From contig CAWJLY010000010.1 of the NCBI GenBank assembly GCA_963843805.1, positions 310,001-374,000 of the forward strand: a DNA stretch of 64,000 nucleotides, given 5' to 3'. The notes under the pieces are model-generated. The model searched no databases and had not been told where the DNA came from. It saw nothing but the letters and a program-made list of their open reading frames with translations. Within the stretch, counting starts at the first letter, position 1; every line of letters starts with the position of its first letter. Positions 54,601-63,487 of this stretch are shown here, piece by piece. A program made the position numbers and the translations under genes. The stretch is from Ideonella_A sp963843805. Its GTDB lineage: Bacteria; Pseudomonadota; Gammaproteobacteria; Burkholderiales; Burkholderiaceae_C.

Positions 54601-55605
54601 TCAGCCTACGCCGTGAGAAACGGCCGGCGGATAAGGTCTTGAACGCACGGCCCAGGCCACGCCGGCAATCAGCAACGCGATGCCTGCCAGCGTCTGCGAG
54701 GAAGGCCAGTGGCCGCGCAACGCGAATGCATAGCCCAGCGCGGCCAAGGTTTCGAAGACGATCAACTGGCCCGCCAGCGAGGGCGGCAAACGCTGGCTGG
54801 CCTCGTTCCAGCACAGGGTGCCCAGCCAAGACGACAGCAGCCCGATCGTGAACATCAACCCGATGAACTGCGCAGCGCGCGGGCCGAACGGCATGGTAAA
54901 GACAGCGGCACCGAGCGGGCCGCTGGCGGCGGCCCAGACCCACACGCCCGCGTAACCGAGAAGCGCCAGCGGAAGTGTGGCCAGGCCTTGCGCAGTGGCC
55001 CAGCTGCGCGGGCTTCGATCGGCATGCGCGCGCAGCCATTCGGAATTGCGAAGTGGATACCAGGTCCAGCAGACGACAGCGCCAATCGCCAGCAGCGCGC
55101 CGAGCAGGTAACTCGAGGTGCTGATCGCGGGGTTGGTGCCGACATGCTGCAACTCGGCATGGTTGACCAGTGCAATGCCGATTCCGATCAGTACCAGCGA
55201 AGGCAGCAGTCGTGACCACGGCGACCGTGATTCAGCGCGCGTGCCGACCCGCTGGTCGCGCAGCCGGGCGGTAACGGCAATGACCACCGGCAGCGTGCCG
55301 ATGATCATCGTCGGTAACGGGCCGCCTGCGCGCTGCAGCGCGCTGGACAGAAACAGGTAGTAGATGATGTTGCCAACGGCGCCCAGCTTGAGCGCCTCGA
55401 CCCAGTCGGCACGGCGCAGTTCGCGCAGCCGGCGACGGTCCAGCCAGGCCAGCGGCAACGCAATCAGACCGAATGCCAGGTATCGGCCGAAAGTGTGCAG
55501 TGCCGCCGGATAGTCGGGCAACAGCAGGGGGCCGACGAAGACGAGGCCCCACATCAGGCCGGCAGCGAGCGCAAAGGCGGTGCCGGTGAGAAGTCCGCGA
55601 TTCAT
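54601..55605 (-). CDS. DMT superfamily (EamA) transporter
   Basis: Inner-membrane protein of 334 residues with ten hydrophobic segments in two EamA repeats, starting MNRGLLTGTAFALAAGLMWG. The conserved Pro/Gly-rich helix starts and the closing LAGIALLIAGVAWA fit metabolite exporters of the drug/metabolite transporter superfamily. Substrate unknown. Divergent from the type I secretion operon; the 227-base region between (55606-55832) must contain both promoters, but no clear boxes were identified. Confidence 0.88.
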   Translation of the reverse strand: MNRGLLTGTAFALAAGLMWGLVFVGPLLLPDYPAALHTFGRYLAFGLIALPLAWLDRRRLRELRRADWVEALKLGAVGNIIYYLFLSSALQRAGGPLPTMIIGTLPVVIAVTARLRDQRVGTRAESRSPWSRLLPSLVLIGIGIALVNHAELQHVGTNPAISTSSYLLGALLAIGAVVCWTWYPLRNSEWLRAHADRSPRSWATAQGLATLPLALLGYAGVWVWAAASGPLGAAVFTMPFGPRAAQFIGLMFTIGLLSSWLGTLCWNEASQRLPPSLAGQLIVFETLAALGYAFALRGHWPSSQTLAGIALLIAGVAWAVRSRPYPPAVSHGVG

Positions 55606-55832
55606 CGGCCGTATTGTCCCGGTCCTGCAGTGGCGATTGGCGCTGGTTGCCGAGTGATCGACCAGGTCGCTTCAGCCCCCCTAGTTCGCCGCCACAAGCA
55701 TCTGGCCCGACACCCCTTGTGGGGATAACGGGCGGATCCGGCCTCCATAGACTGGTCCGAATCCAAGGTTTTCAGCGAGGCCAGGTGAACCGGCGAGGCG
55801 CGAATTGCAGCCTGCGTCGGGACTCCCTGGGA

Positions 55833-58056
55833 ATGGCGATGACAGCTGCTCACGCGTCGATCGAAATGCCCGGCCGGCCAGTCCGGCAACCTGCCCGGAA
55901 GGGCTTGCAGCAGGCGCCCGGGCGGCCCGTTCTGGGCTCCGGCTTCGAGGCCCTTTGTCTGTTGGCAAGGTTGCATCAGACAGCGGCCGATCCGTACAGC
56001 CTGCGGCATCGTCTGGGCATCTCTGCCGACGCCCCCGCGACGGTCGACGACTTGTTGTTGGCGGCGCAGCAGCTGTCGCTGAAGGCCCGCCATCACAGGG
56101 CCGGTGTCGACCGGCTTGCTCGAATGCCTTTGCCCGCGTTGGTCATCATGCGCGACGGCACGGTGGCCGTGCTGGCGCAATGCGACGGCAAACGGGTGTT
56201 GCTGCAGGAATTTTTGTCTGCCGAGCAGAGCCGTCCGAAGATCGAACCGCTGGCCACATTTGCCGAGCGATGGAGCGGCGAGTTGATCCTCGTCACCAGC
56301 CGCGCCTCGTTGGCGGGTGAGCTGGCCCGCTTCGATTTCAGCTGGTTCATTCCGGCCATCATCAAATATCGACGGCTGCTTGGCGAGGTGTTCGTCGTCT
56401 CGCTTGTTCCTGCAACTGTTTGCGCTGGTCTCGCCGCTGTTCTTCCAGGTCGTGATGGACAAGGTGCTGGTGCACCGCGGGCTGACGACGCTCGATGTGC
56501 TGGTGGTCGGTCTGGTGGTGGTGGTGGTATTCGAAAGCGTGTTGACTGCACTGCGTGGCTATCTGTTCAGCCACACCACCAGCCGCATCGATGTGGAACT
56601 CGGCTCACGCCTGTTCCGCCATCTGGTCAATCTGCCGCTGGCCTACTTCGAGGCAAGGCGGGTCGGCGATTCGGTTGCCGGGTGCGTGAGCTGGAGAACA
56701 TCCGCAGTTTTCTCACCGGCAATGCCATCACGCTGGTGCTCGACGGGCTGTTCTCGGTCGTCTTCATCGCCGTGATGTTTGCCTACAGCGTGCCGCTGAC
56801 ACTGATCGTGCTGGCCAGCCTGCCGCTCTACGTCGGCCTGAGCTTGTGCATCGTGCCGATGCTGCGGGCACGGCTGAACGAGAAATTCGCGCACGGTGCC
56901 GAAAACCAGGCGATGCTCGTCGAGGCGATCAGCGGCATCCAGACGGTCAAGGCCAGCGCGCTCGAACCGGCGATGGCCAAACGCTGGGACGGTCAACTGG
57001 CGGCTTTTGTCTCGGCCAGCTTCAAGACGCAGACGCTGGCCACTTATGGCCACGAAGGCATCAACCTGATCGGCAAGCTGGCCAGCGCGGCGATGCTCTG
57101 GTATGGCGCGCGGCTGGTGATGGAGCAGCAACTCAGCGTCGGTCAGTTCGTTGCATTCAACATGTTTGCGCAGCGCGTGGCGCAGCCGATCATGCGGATG
57201 GCGCAACTGTGGACGGATTTCCAGCAGACCGGCATTTCGATGGCGCGGCTGGGCGACATTCTGAATACCCGCACCGAGGTCGCCGCCGGCCAATGCGGCT
57301 CAGTTGGCTTTGGTCAGCGGGCAAATCCGGTTCGATGCGGTGAACTTCCGCTATCGGCCCGAGGCGCAGCCCGTGTTGTCGGCGCTGACGCTCGATGTGC
57401 AGGCCGGTGAATGCATCGGAATTGTCGGCCGATCGGGATCTGGCAAAAGCACGCTGACCAAGCTGATCCAGCGCCTGTATATCCCGGAGCAGGGGCGGGT
57501 CCTGATCGACGGCACCGACATCGCGCTGATCGACGCGGCGCAGTTGCGTCGGCAGATCGGCGTGGTGCTGCAGGAGAACCTGCTGTTCAACCGCAGCGTG
57601 CGCGAAAACATCGCCATCGCCGACCCGGCCGCACCGATCGATCAAGTCATGCACGCCGCGCGACTGGCTGGTGCGCATGAGTTCATCTGCGAACTGCCCG
57701 AAGGCTACGACACGGTTGTCGGTGAACACGGAACCGGTCTGTCAGGCGGGCAGCGACAGCGCATCGCGATTGCGCGTGCCCTCTTCACCGACCCGCGCAT
57801 CCTGATCCTCGACGAAGCAACCAGCGCGCTGGACTACGAAAGCGAGGTCGCCTTGCAGCAGAACATGGCAGCGATCTGCGCCGGCCGAACGGTGATCGTC
57901 ATCGCGCACCGGCTGAGCTCGGTTCGGCGAGCCCATCGAATCGTCGTGATCGACAAGGGTCGAATCGTCGAGTCCGGGCCGCATGATGAATTGCTGCAGC
58001 GCAGCCAGGGCCTTTATGCCCATCTCTGGTCGCTGCAGGCAGGAGACGCTCGATGA
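55833..58056 (+). pseudogene. type I secretion ABC transporter (HlyB/LapB-like) with three frame changes
   Basis: Rebuilt across frames this is an about 740-residue exporter. Residues 40-165 are a peptidase-C39-like domain without the catalytic Cys, as in RTX-type HlyB proteins. Membrane domain: LFFQVVMDKVLVHRGLTTLD through FNMFAQRVAQPIMRMAQLW. ATPase: Walker A GRSGSGKS, signature LSGGQ, Walker B ILILDEATSALD, switch AHRLSS. The frame shifts near 56410 (extra T), 56685 (a C lost from CCC) and 57292 (extra C); each shift keeps family sequence on both sides. Without correction no complete exporter is made. The stop overlaps the HlyD gene by ATGA. Start 55833; ATG 55839 is an alternative. Confidence 0.85.
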
Positions 58057-59474
58057 CCGCTGTCCGCCTGCCACCGCATCCGGCAATCGACCTGCTCGGT
58101 CGTTACCGCTCGATGTTTGCCGCTGCCTGGACAGCGCGCCATGAATTGTGCGGGCCGAAACGCCTGGCCGATGAAACGGCCTTCCTGCCCGCCGCACTTT
58201 GCCTGCAGGAGACACCGGTGCACCCTTCACCTCGAAGGGCTGCAACAGCGATCTGCCTGTTGCTGTTGTTGGCGCTGGCCTGGGCGGTGCTGGGGCAGAT
58301 CGACATCGTCGCGGTTGCATCTGGCCGGATCGTCGTCGACGACAACAGCAAGACCTTGCAGCCGCTGGAGGCCGGCGTGGTTCGCCGGGTCTTGGTGAAG
58401 GATGGTGATCAGGTGCACGCTGGTCAGTTGCTGGTCGAGCTCGATGCCACTCATGCCACCGCCGATGGCGCCAGCGTCCAGGAGCAGACGACATCGGTGG
58501 TGTCCGAGCAGCGGCGAGCGAAGGCCTTGATCGACGCGCTCGACTCGGGTCGTTCACCGATGCTGCGGGGCCCGGGTGTCGACGCCACCGATCAAGATGC
58601 GGTGCGCATGAATGCCGAGTGGACCGAGATCAACGCCAAGCGGGCCCGCCAAAGCGCCGAGTTGTCGCGGCGCCAAGCCGAGGCGGTGACGCTGCGCGAA
58701 TCGGTCAAGAAGCTGGAGGCGACTTTGCCGCTGGCCCGGCAACGCGAAGCCGATTTCAGGACGCTGGCCGCTCAGGGCTTCCTGTCTGGCCATGCCGGAC
58801 AGGATCGAACCCGGGAGCGGATCGAGCAGGAAAGTGATCTGGCCACCCAACGCGCACGCATGCACGAAGCGCAGGCCGGTGTGAAGGAGGCAACGCAGTC
58901 GAATCTGGCCTTTCTGGCCGAAACCCGGCGCGCGCTGGGCGAACGCGTGGCCACTGCGGCGTCGAAACAGGTGCAGCTGAACCAGGAGCGCCAGAAGACC
59001 GAGCAGCGCTCGAAGCTGGCGCTGCTGACGGCGCCGGTCGACGGCACGGTACAGCAGGTTGCCGTCCACACCGAGGGCGGCGTGGTGACGCCGGCGCAGG
59101 CCTTGATGGTGATCGTTCCGCGCCAGGCGCAACTGCATGCGCGGGTGGTGATCGACAACAAGGATATCGGCTTCGTCAATGTCGGCCAGGATGTGCAGAT
59201 CAAGCTCGAGACCTTTCCGTTCACGCGTTACGGAACCGTGCCGGCGATCGTCAAAAGCGTGGCCGCCGATTCGGTCGTCGACGACAAGGCAGGCGCGCTG
59301 TTTCCGGCCAGTCTGACGCTGCAGCAGAGCAGCATCATGGTCGATGGCCGACGCATTGCACTGGCGCCCGGCATGAACCTGACGGCTGAAATCCGGACCG
59401 GCAAGCGTCGGGTGATCGACTATCTGCTCAGCCCGCTGCAACGCGCCGTACACGAAAGTCTGGGAGAGCGCTGA
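58053..59474 (+). CDS. HlyD-family type I secretion adaptor
   Basis: Membrane fusion protein of 473 residues linking the ABC exporter to an outer-membrane TolC-like channel. A cytosolic N-terminus (1-60), one membrane helix (about 62-83), a lipoyl-type half motif (VRRVLVKDGDQVHAGQLLVELD), long coiled coils (150-320), the second lipoyl half (APVDGTVQQVAVHTEGGVV) and a beta-barrel end are visible. No TolC homologue is in the window. It overlaps the upstream ATPase gene by 4 bases and the glycosyltransferase by 1. Confidence 0.92.
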   Translation: MTAVRLPPHPAIDLLGRYRSMFAAAWTARHELCGPKRLADETAFLPAALCLQETPVHPSPRRAATAICLLLLLALAWAVLGQIDIVAVASGRIVVDDNSKTLQPLEAGVVRRVLVKDGDQVHAGQLLVELDATHATADGASVQEQTTSVVSEQRRAKALIDALDSGRSPMLRGPGVDATDQDAVRMNAEWTEINAKRARQSAELSRRQAEAVTLRESVKKLEATLPLARQREADFRTLAAQGFLSGHAGQDRTRERIEQESDLATQRARMHEAQAGVKEATQSNLAFLAETRRALGERVATAASKQVQLNQERQKTEQRSKLALLTAPVDGTVQQVAVHTEGGVVTPAQALMVIVPRQAQLHARVVIDNKDIGFVNVGQDVQIKLETFPFTRYGTVPAIVKSVAADSVVDDKAGALFPASLTLQQSSIMVDGRRIALAPGMNLTAEIRTGKRRVIDYLLSPLQRAVHESLGER

Positions 59475-60709
59475 TGCGTTTGCTGGTCGTTCATCAGAAT
59501 TTTCCGGGCCAGTTCGGCCACCTCGTGCGAGCGTGGGCAAACCGACCGGGTTGGGATGTTCGCGCGCTTGGCAACGAGCGCGCGCCCGGCCTGCCGGGTT
59601 TCGACGGCTTGTTGCGCTACCGCCTGGCACGTACCGTACGCGCCGACCAGCATCTGTATCTGCGGCAGACCGAGGCGTCGACCCTGCATGGCCAGGCCGC
59701 AGCGAGAGCGATGCTGGAGTTGAAGCGCGGCGGATTCAGCCCGGACGCGATCCTGGCGCATCCGGGCTGGGGCGAAACACTGTTTGCGAAGGACGTTTTT
59801 CCGGATGCCCGGCTGGTCCATCTGTGCGAGTGGTACTACAACGCAAACGGCGCCGACCTCGGATTCGATCCCGAGTTTCCGCTTCGATTCGACGACCGTG
59901 CGCGGATCAGGATGTGGAATGCGCAACATGCACTCGATCTGATCCATTGCGATGGCGCGGTCAGCCCGACCCATTGGCAACGAAGTCGCTATCCGTCGGT
60001 CCTGCAGGACAAGATCATCGTTCAGCACGAAGGAATCGACACCGAGGGGCTGGCGCCCGATCCGACCGCCGCAGTTCGTTTGCCGAGCGGGCTCCTCGTG
60101 AAAGCCGGTGACCCGGTCATCACCTATGTCGCACGCAACCTTGAACCGTACCGCGGTTTCCATGTCTTCATGCGAACCTTGCAACAGATTCAGCAACATG
60201 ATCGCCGTTGCCAGGCGGTGATTGTCGGCGGCGATGACGTCAGCTATGGCAGCCGGCCGGAGGACGCGACCTGCTGGCGCGAAAAGATGCTGCGCGAGGT
60301 GAAGCTCGATCCGGCTCGAACTCACTTTCTGGGCCGGATCACGAGAGCGCAATACGTCAAGGTGTTGCAGATTTCGGCGGCGCATGTCTACCTGACCTAT
60401 CCATTCGTGCTCAGCTGGTCACTGCTCGAAGCGATGGCCTGCGGCTGCGCCATCGTCGCGTCCGACACAGCGCCGGTGCGGGAGGTGATTCGCGACGGCG
60501 TGAATGGGCGCTTGGTCGAATTTGGGGATTGCAACTCGATCGCGAACGCGGTGCACTCTGCGATCGATACCGGTCGCGGCATGCAGGATCTGCGTCTGCA
60601 GGCCCGGCGAGCGGCGCAGATCTTCAGTCAGGCGGCGGCGCTGGGGCCTTATGAACAACTGCTGCGGGCGGCATCGACGGCCAGCGCCGATGTCCGAAGG
60701 GTGGCGTGA
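59474..60709 (+). CDS. GT4-family glycosyltransferase
   Basis: Protein of 411 residues with two Rossmann domains: MRLLVVHQNFPGQFGHLVRA at the N-terminus, and a nucleotide-sugar site in the C-terminal half with SWSLLEAMACGCAIVASDTAPVREVI (the EX7E pattern of GT4 retaining enzymes). The VITYVARNLEPYRGFHVFM segment starts the second domain. Stop and start share one base with the HlyD gene (TGATG), so it is cotranslated with the type I secretion genes. It may glycosylate the exported protein or make a surface glycan; that is inferred from context alone. Confidence 0.9.
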   Translation: MRLLVVHQNFPGQFGHLVRAWANRPGWDVRALGNERAPGLPGFDGLLRYRLARTVRADQHLYLRQTEASTLHGQAAARAMLELKRGGFSPDAILAHPGWGETLFAKDVFPDARLVHLCEWYYNANGADLGFDPEFPLRFDDRARIRMWNAQHALDLIHCDGAVSPTHWQRSRYPSVLQDKIIVQHEGIDTEGLAPDPTAAVRLPSGLLVKAGDPVITYVARNLEPYRGFHVFMRTLQQIQQHDRRCQAVIVGGDDVSYGSRPEDATCWREKMLREVKLDPARTHFLGRITRAQYVKVLQISAAHVYLTYPFVLSWSLLEAMACGCAIVASDTAPVREVIRDGVNGRLVEFGDCNSIANAVHSAIDTGRGMQDLRLQARRAAQIFSQAAALGPYEQLLRAASTASADVRRVA

Positions 60710-60761
60710 GTTGCCTTCGGTGCAAGAGGTGGGACGATTTCATTACTCGGAGGAAAACATC

Positions 60762-60953
60762 ATGATCAGGATCGTTGCGAAATGGGCGGCTGAACATGCC
60801 GATGCGGTTGTCGGCCAACATCTTCCAGTGTCGACTGGCGGTCGCGGGCGTGCGGCGATGATGATCGGGGTGGCGTCGTCATCGCCGATTCGTCTGAACT
60901 CGGAGGGGCCGGTTTTGCCAAGGACATCCCCGCCGATTCGCGGGCGTGGGTGA
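60762..60953 (+). CDS. possible small protein behind a strong ribosome site
   Basis: A strong site (CGGAGGAAAAC) sits 4 bases before an ATG opening a 63-residue frame (MIRIVAKWAAEHADAVVGQH...). From about 60857 the frame one base over reads DDDRGGVVIADSSELGGAGFAKDIPA, which looks more protein-like, so a one-base deletion may have broken a longer gene running beyond 61000. No family recognised. Positioned where a secreted substrate of the upstream type I system could lie. Apart from the repeat and hairpin listed separately, 60710-61123 contains nothing else I can name. Confidence 0.35.
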   Translation: MIRIVAKWAAEHADAVVGQHLPVSTGGRGRAAMMIGVASSSPIRLNSEGPVLPRTSPPIRGRG

Positions 60954-61000
60954 AGACTCGCCAATCGCCTTCTACGAGTTGGAGAGCCGCAACGTCGCCC

Positions 61001-61024
61001 GCAGACAGGCAGACAGGCAGACAA
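61001..61024. repeat. three tandem copies of an 8-bp unit
   Basis: GCAGACAG is repeated twice exactly and a third time with the last base changed (GCAGACAA). The unit length is not a multiple of three, so copy-number change would shift any reading frame crossing it. It lies between the glycosyltransferase and the GlpV-like gene. Confidence 0.8.
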
Positions 61025-61053
61025 GCTTGCAGCGCAGTCACCAAGAACGATCA

Positions 61054-61083
61054 GGCCGCGCGCAGCGATCGCTATGCGCGGCC
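61054..61083. terminator. long near-perfect hairpin between convergent operons
   Basis: GGCCGCGC and GCGCGGCC arms are perfectly complementary and enclose a further palindrome AGCGATCGCT, so almost the full 30 bases can pair. It lies 41 bases past the stop of the GlpV-like gene and is placed to end transcription from both directions. The U-tract is weak (TGATCGTTCTTGG on the minus side). Confidence 0.55.
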
Positions 61084-61123
61084 TGGAAACGGACCGAATG
61101 CCGAGCTGTCGGTGAGTTGTCGA

Positions 61124-62928
61124 TTACCGCACCTTGCCGTCCTTCCACGCCGTCAGCAGCGTGTCATAGGCGATCGTTTCACCTTTCGGCTTCTCGTTGG
61201 CCAGCTTCTTCCATGGTGCGCCCTTGTCGGACAGCCATTTGGCCGGCGAGCTTTTCTCGTTCAGCTTGGGCGGGCAGTTGGCCATGCCGGCGCGTTCCAG
61301 CCGGGCCATCACGTCGTCCATCTCGTCGGCCAGCGTATCCATGGCTTTTTGCGGCGTCTTCTCGCCCGTTACCGCCTGGGCCACGTTTTTCCACCACAGT
61401 TGCGCCAGCTTCGGATAGTCGGGCACATTGGTTCCGGTCGGCGTCCAGGCTACGCGGGCCGGGCTGCGATAGAACTCGACCAGGCCACCGAGCTTGGGTG
61501 CCATGTCGGTCATCGCCTGGCTCTTGATGTCGCTTTCGCGAATCGGCGTCAGGCCGACGATGGTCTTCTTCAGCGAGACCGTCTTGCTGGTGATGAACTG
61601 CGCGTACAGCCAGGCAGCAGCCACCTTGTCGGGATTGTGGTCCTTGAAGAAGGTCCACGAGCCGACGTCCTGGTAGCCGTTCTGCATGCCTTGTTTCCAG
61701 TACGGGCCATTGGGGCCGGGCGCCATTCTCCATTTCGGCGTGCCGTCGTCGTTGACCACCGGCAGGCCAGGCTTGACCATGTCGGCCGTGAAGGCGGTGT
61801 ACCAGAAGATCTGCTGCGCGATCTGGCCTTGCGCGGGCACCGGGCCGGCCTCGCCGAAGGTCATGCCGGAGGCTTCCTTCGGGGCGTATTTCTTCATCCA
61901 GTCGACGTATTTCGTCAACGCATAAACAGCGGCCGGCGAGTTGGTGGCGCCGCCGCGTGAGGTCGAGGCACCCACCGGGGTGCATTTGTCGTCGGCCACG
62001 CGGATGCCCCATTCGTCGACCGGCATGCCGTTCGGGATGCCGATGTCGGCGGTGCCGGCCATGCTCAGCCAGGCATCGGTGAAACGCCAGCCCAGCGACG
62101 GGTCCTTCTTGCCGTAGTCCATGTGGCCGTAAATCGGCTTGCCGTCGATTTCCTTCACGTCGTTGGTGAAGAAGGCGGCGATGTCTTCGTAGGCGCTCCA
62201 GTTCAGCGGCACGCCCAGCTCGTAGCCGTATTTGGCCTTGAACTTCTGCTTCAGGTCGTCTTTTGCAAACAGATCGGCGCGAAACCAGTACAGGTTGGCA
62301 AACTGCTGGTCGGGCAGCTGGTACATCTTGCCATCGGGTGCGGTGGTGAAGCTGGTGCCGATGAAATCCTTGAGGTCCAGCCCGGGGTTGGTGAATTCCT
62401 TGCCTGCGCCGGTCATGTAGTCGGTCAGGTTGAGAATCTTGCCGTAGCGGTAGTGGGTGCCGATCAGGTCGGAGTCGCTGATCCAGCCGTCGTAGATGCT
62501 CTGGCCCGATTGCATCGAGGTCTGCAGCTTCTCGACCACGTCGCCTTCCTGGATCAGATCGTGTTTGACGGTGATGCCGGTGATTTCGCTGAAGGCCTTG
62601 GCCAAGCGTCTTGCTTTCGTATTCATGGGTGGTGATGGTCTCGGACACCACCGAAATTTCATTGACGCCTTTGGCCTTCAGTTTGGCTGCGGCCTCGACG
62701 AACCATTTCATCTCGGCGGCTTGCTCGTCCTTGCTCAGCGTGCTGGGCGTGAACTCGTCGGCAATCCATTTCGCCGCCGGGTCGGCGGCGGCGGGTGCGG
62801 CGGCAACCGAAGCGGGCGCCGATGGCCGGAGCCGGTGCCATCGGCGCCGGCGCGGCTTCCTCTTTTTTGCCGCATGCCATCAAGGCCAGTGCGGCGGCAG
62901 CCGCCAGCGCGGTGGTGCGAAGTTTCAT
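61124..62928 (-). pseudogene. glpV: GlpV-like glycerol/sugar ABC substrate-binding protein with two frame changes
   Basis: Rebuilt, an about 600-residue periplasmic binding lipoprotein: signal peptide MKLRTTALAAAAALALMAC (lipobox ALMAC), an Ala/Pro linker, then a family-1 solute-binding fold (KWFVEAAAKLKAKGVNEISV, LNLTDYMTGAGKEF, LYWFRADLFAKDDLK, GEAGPVPAQGQIAQQIFWY). One frame change lies near 62815 in the linker and one near 62605 (an extra T in ACGCTTGGCC). The frame from 62600 to 61124 is clean. Large size and position after a DUF2160 protein and a MalG-type permease match the glycerol transporter GlpSTPQUV described in Rhizobium; glycerol as substrate is inferred from that match. Confidence 0.82.
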
Positions 62929-63023
62929 TGTTGGTCTCCTCGGATTTTTTCCGTTTCCCCGCGTCTCGGTGATGTCGTCCGGGCTCCGGGGAAACGGCGA
63001 GCCAGGCAACCTGAACACAAGAA

Positions 63024-63334
63024 TCAGCCTTTGCGCATCACGAACAGCGAGCAGCAACATCGACGACGATGAAGCTGATCCAGATCGACGGCTCATGGGC
63101 GAGATCGAACCAGTCGACCATCTGCTTGCTCAGCCCGACGAAGGCCAGGTTGACATAGGCCGCCGACAGCAGTCCGATGAACAACCGATCGCCACGCGTC
63201 GTCTCGATCGGCAAGAACCCCTTGCGAACCCGCGTCGGCGATTTCAACTCCCACACCGTCATGCCGATCAGCATCAGCACAATGCTGCAGAAGAATACCG
63301 CAACCGGCAGTGTCCACGCCATCCAGTTAAACAT
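63024..63334 (-). CDS. glpU: GlpU-like DUF2160 membrane protein, C-terminus frame-disrupted
   Basis: Small membrane protein of about 100 residues starting MFNWMAWTLPVAVFFCSIVL, with three hydrophobic segments and the family segment KGFLPIETTRGDRLFIGLL. This DUF2160 family is found inside glycerol-type ABC transporter operons between permease and binding protein, as here. As written, the frame ends early (VVDVAARCS, stop at 63038). Two compensating single-base changes would give the expected tail MLLLLFVMRKG ending at 63024. It is 95 bases upstream of the GlpV-like start and 154 bases after the permease stop. Confidence 0.75.
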
Positions 63335-63339
63335 ATGTT

Positions 63340-63486
63340 GGCCCCCCAGTCTCAGCGGATTCGACTACGCACCACTTTCGGCCAAGGCGAAGCCGACGGC
63401 CGCCATCAAGCAACGCCCGCGGATCCGGCTCTGCCGGTCCGCCAGGCGGCGCCCCTTGGGGGCAGGCGCGAAGCGACTGGGGGGCC
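63340..63486. repeat. intergenic element bounded by a 12-bp perfect inverted repeat
   Basis: GGCCCCCCAGTC at 63340-63351 and its exact complement GACTGGGGGGCC at 63475-63486 bracket a GC-rich spacer containing a further palindromic core CGCCCCTTGGGGGC near 63450. The whole fills the gap between the permease and GlpU-like genes. Similar GC-rich palindromic spacers recur in Burkholderiales genomes as I remember them, so this may be a dispersed extragenic repeat; copy number cannot be seen here. Confidence 0.6.
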
Positions 63487-63487
63487 G

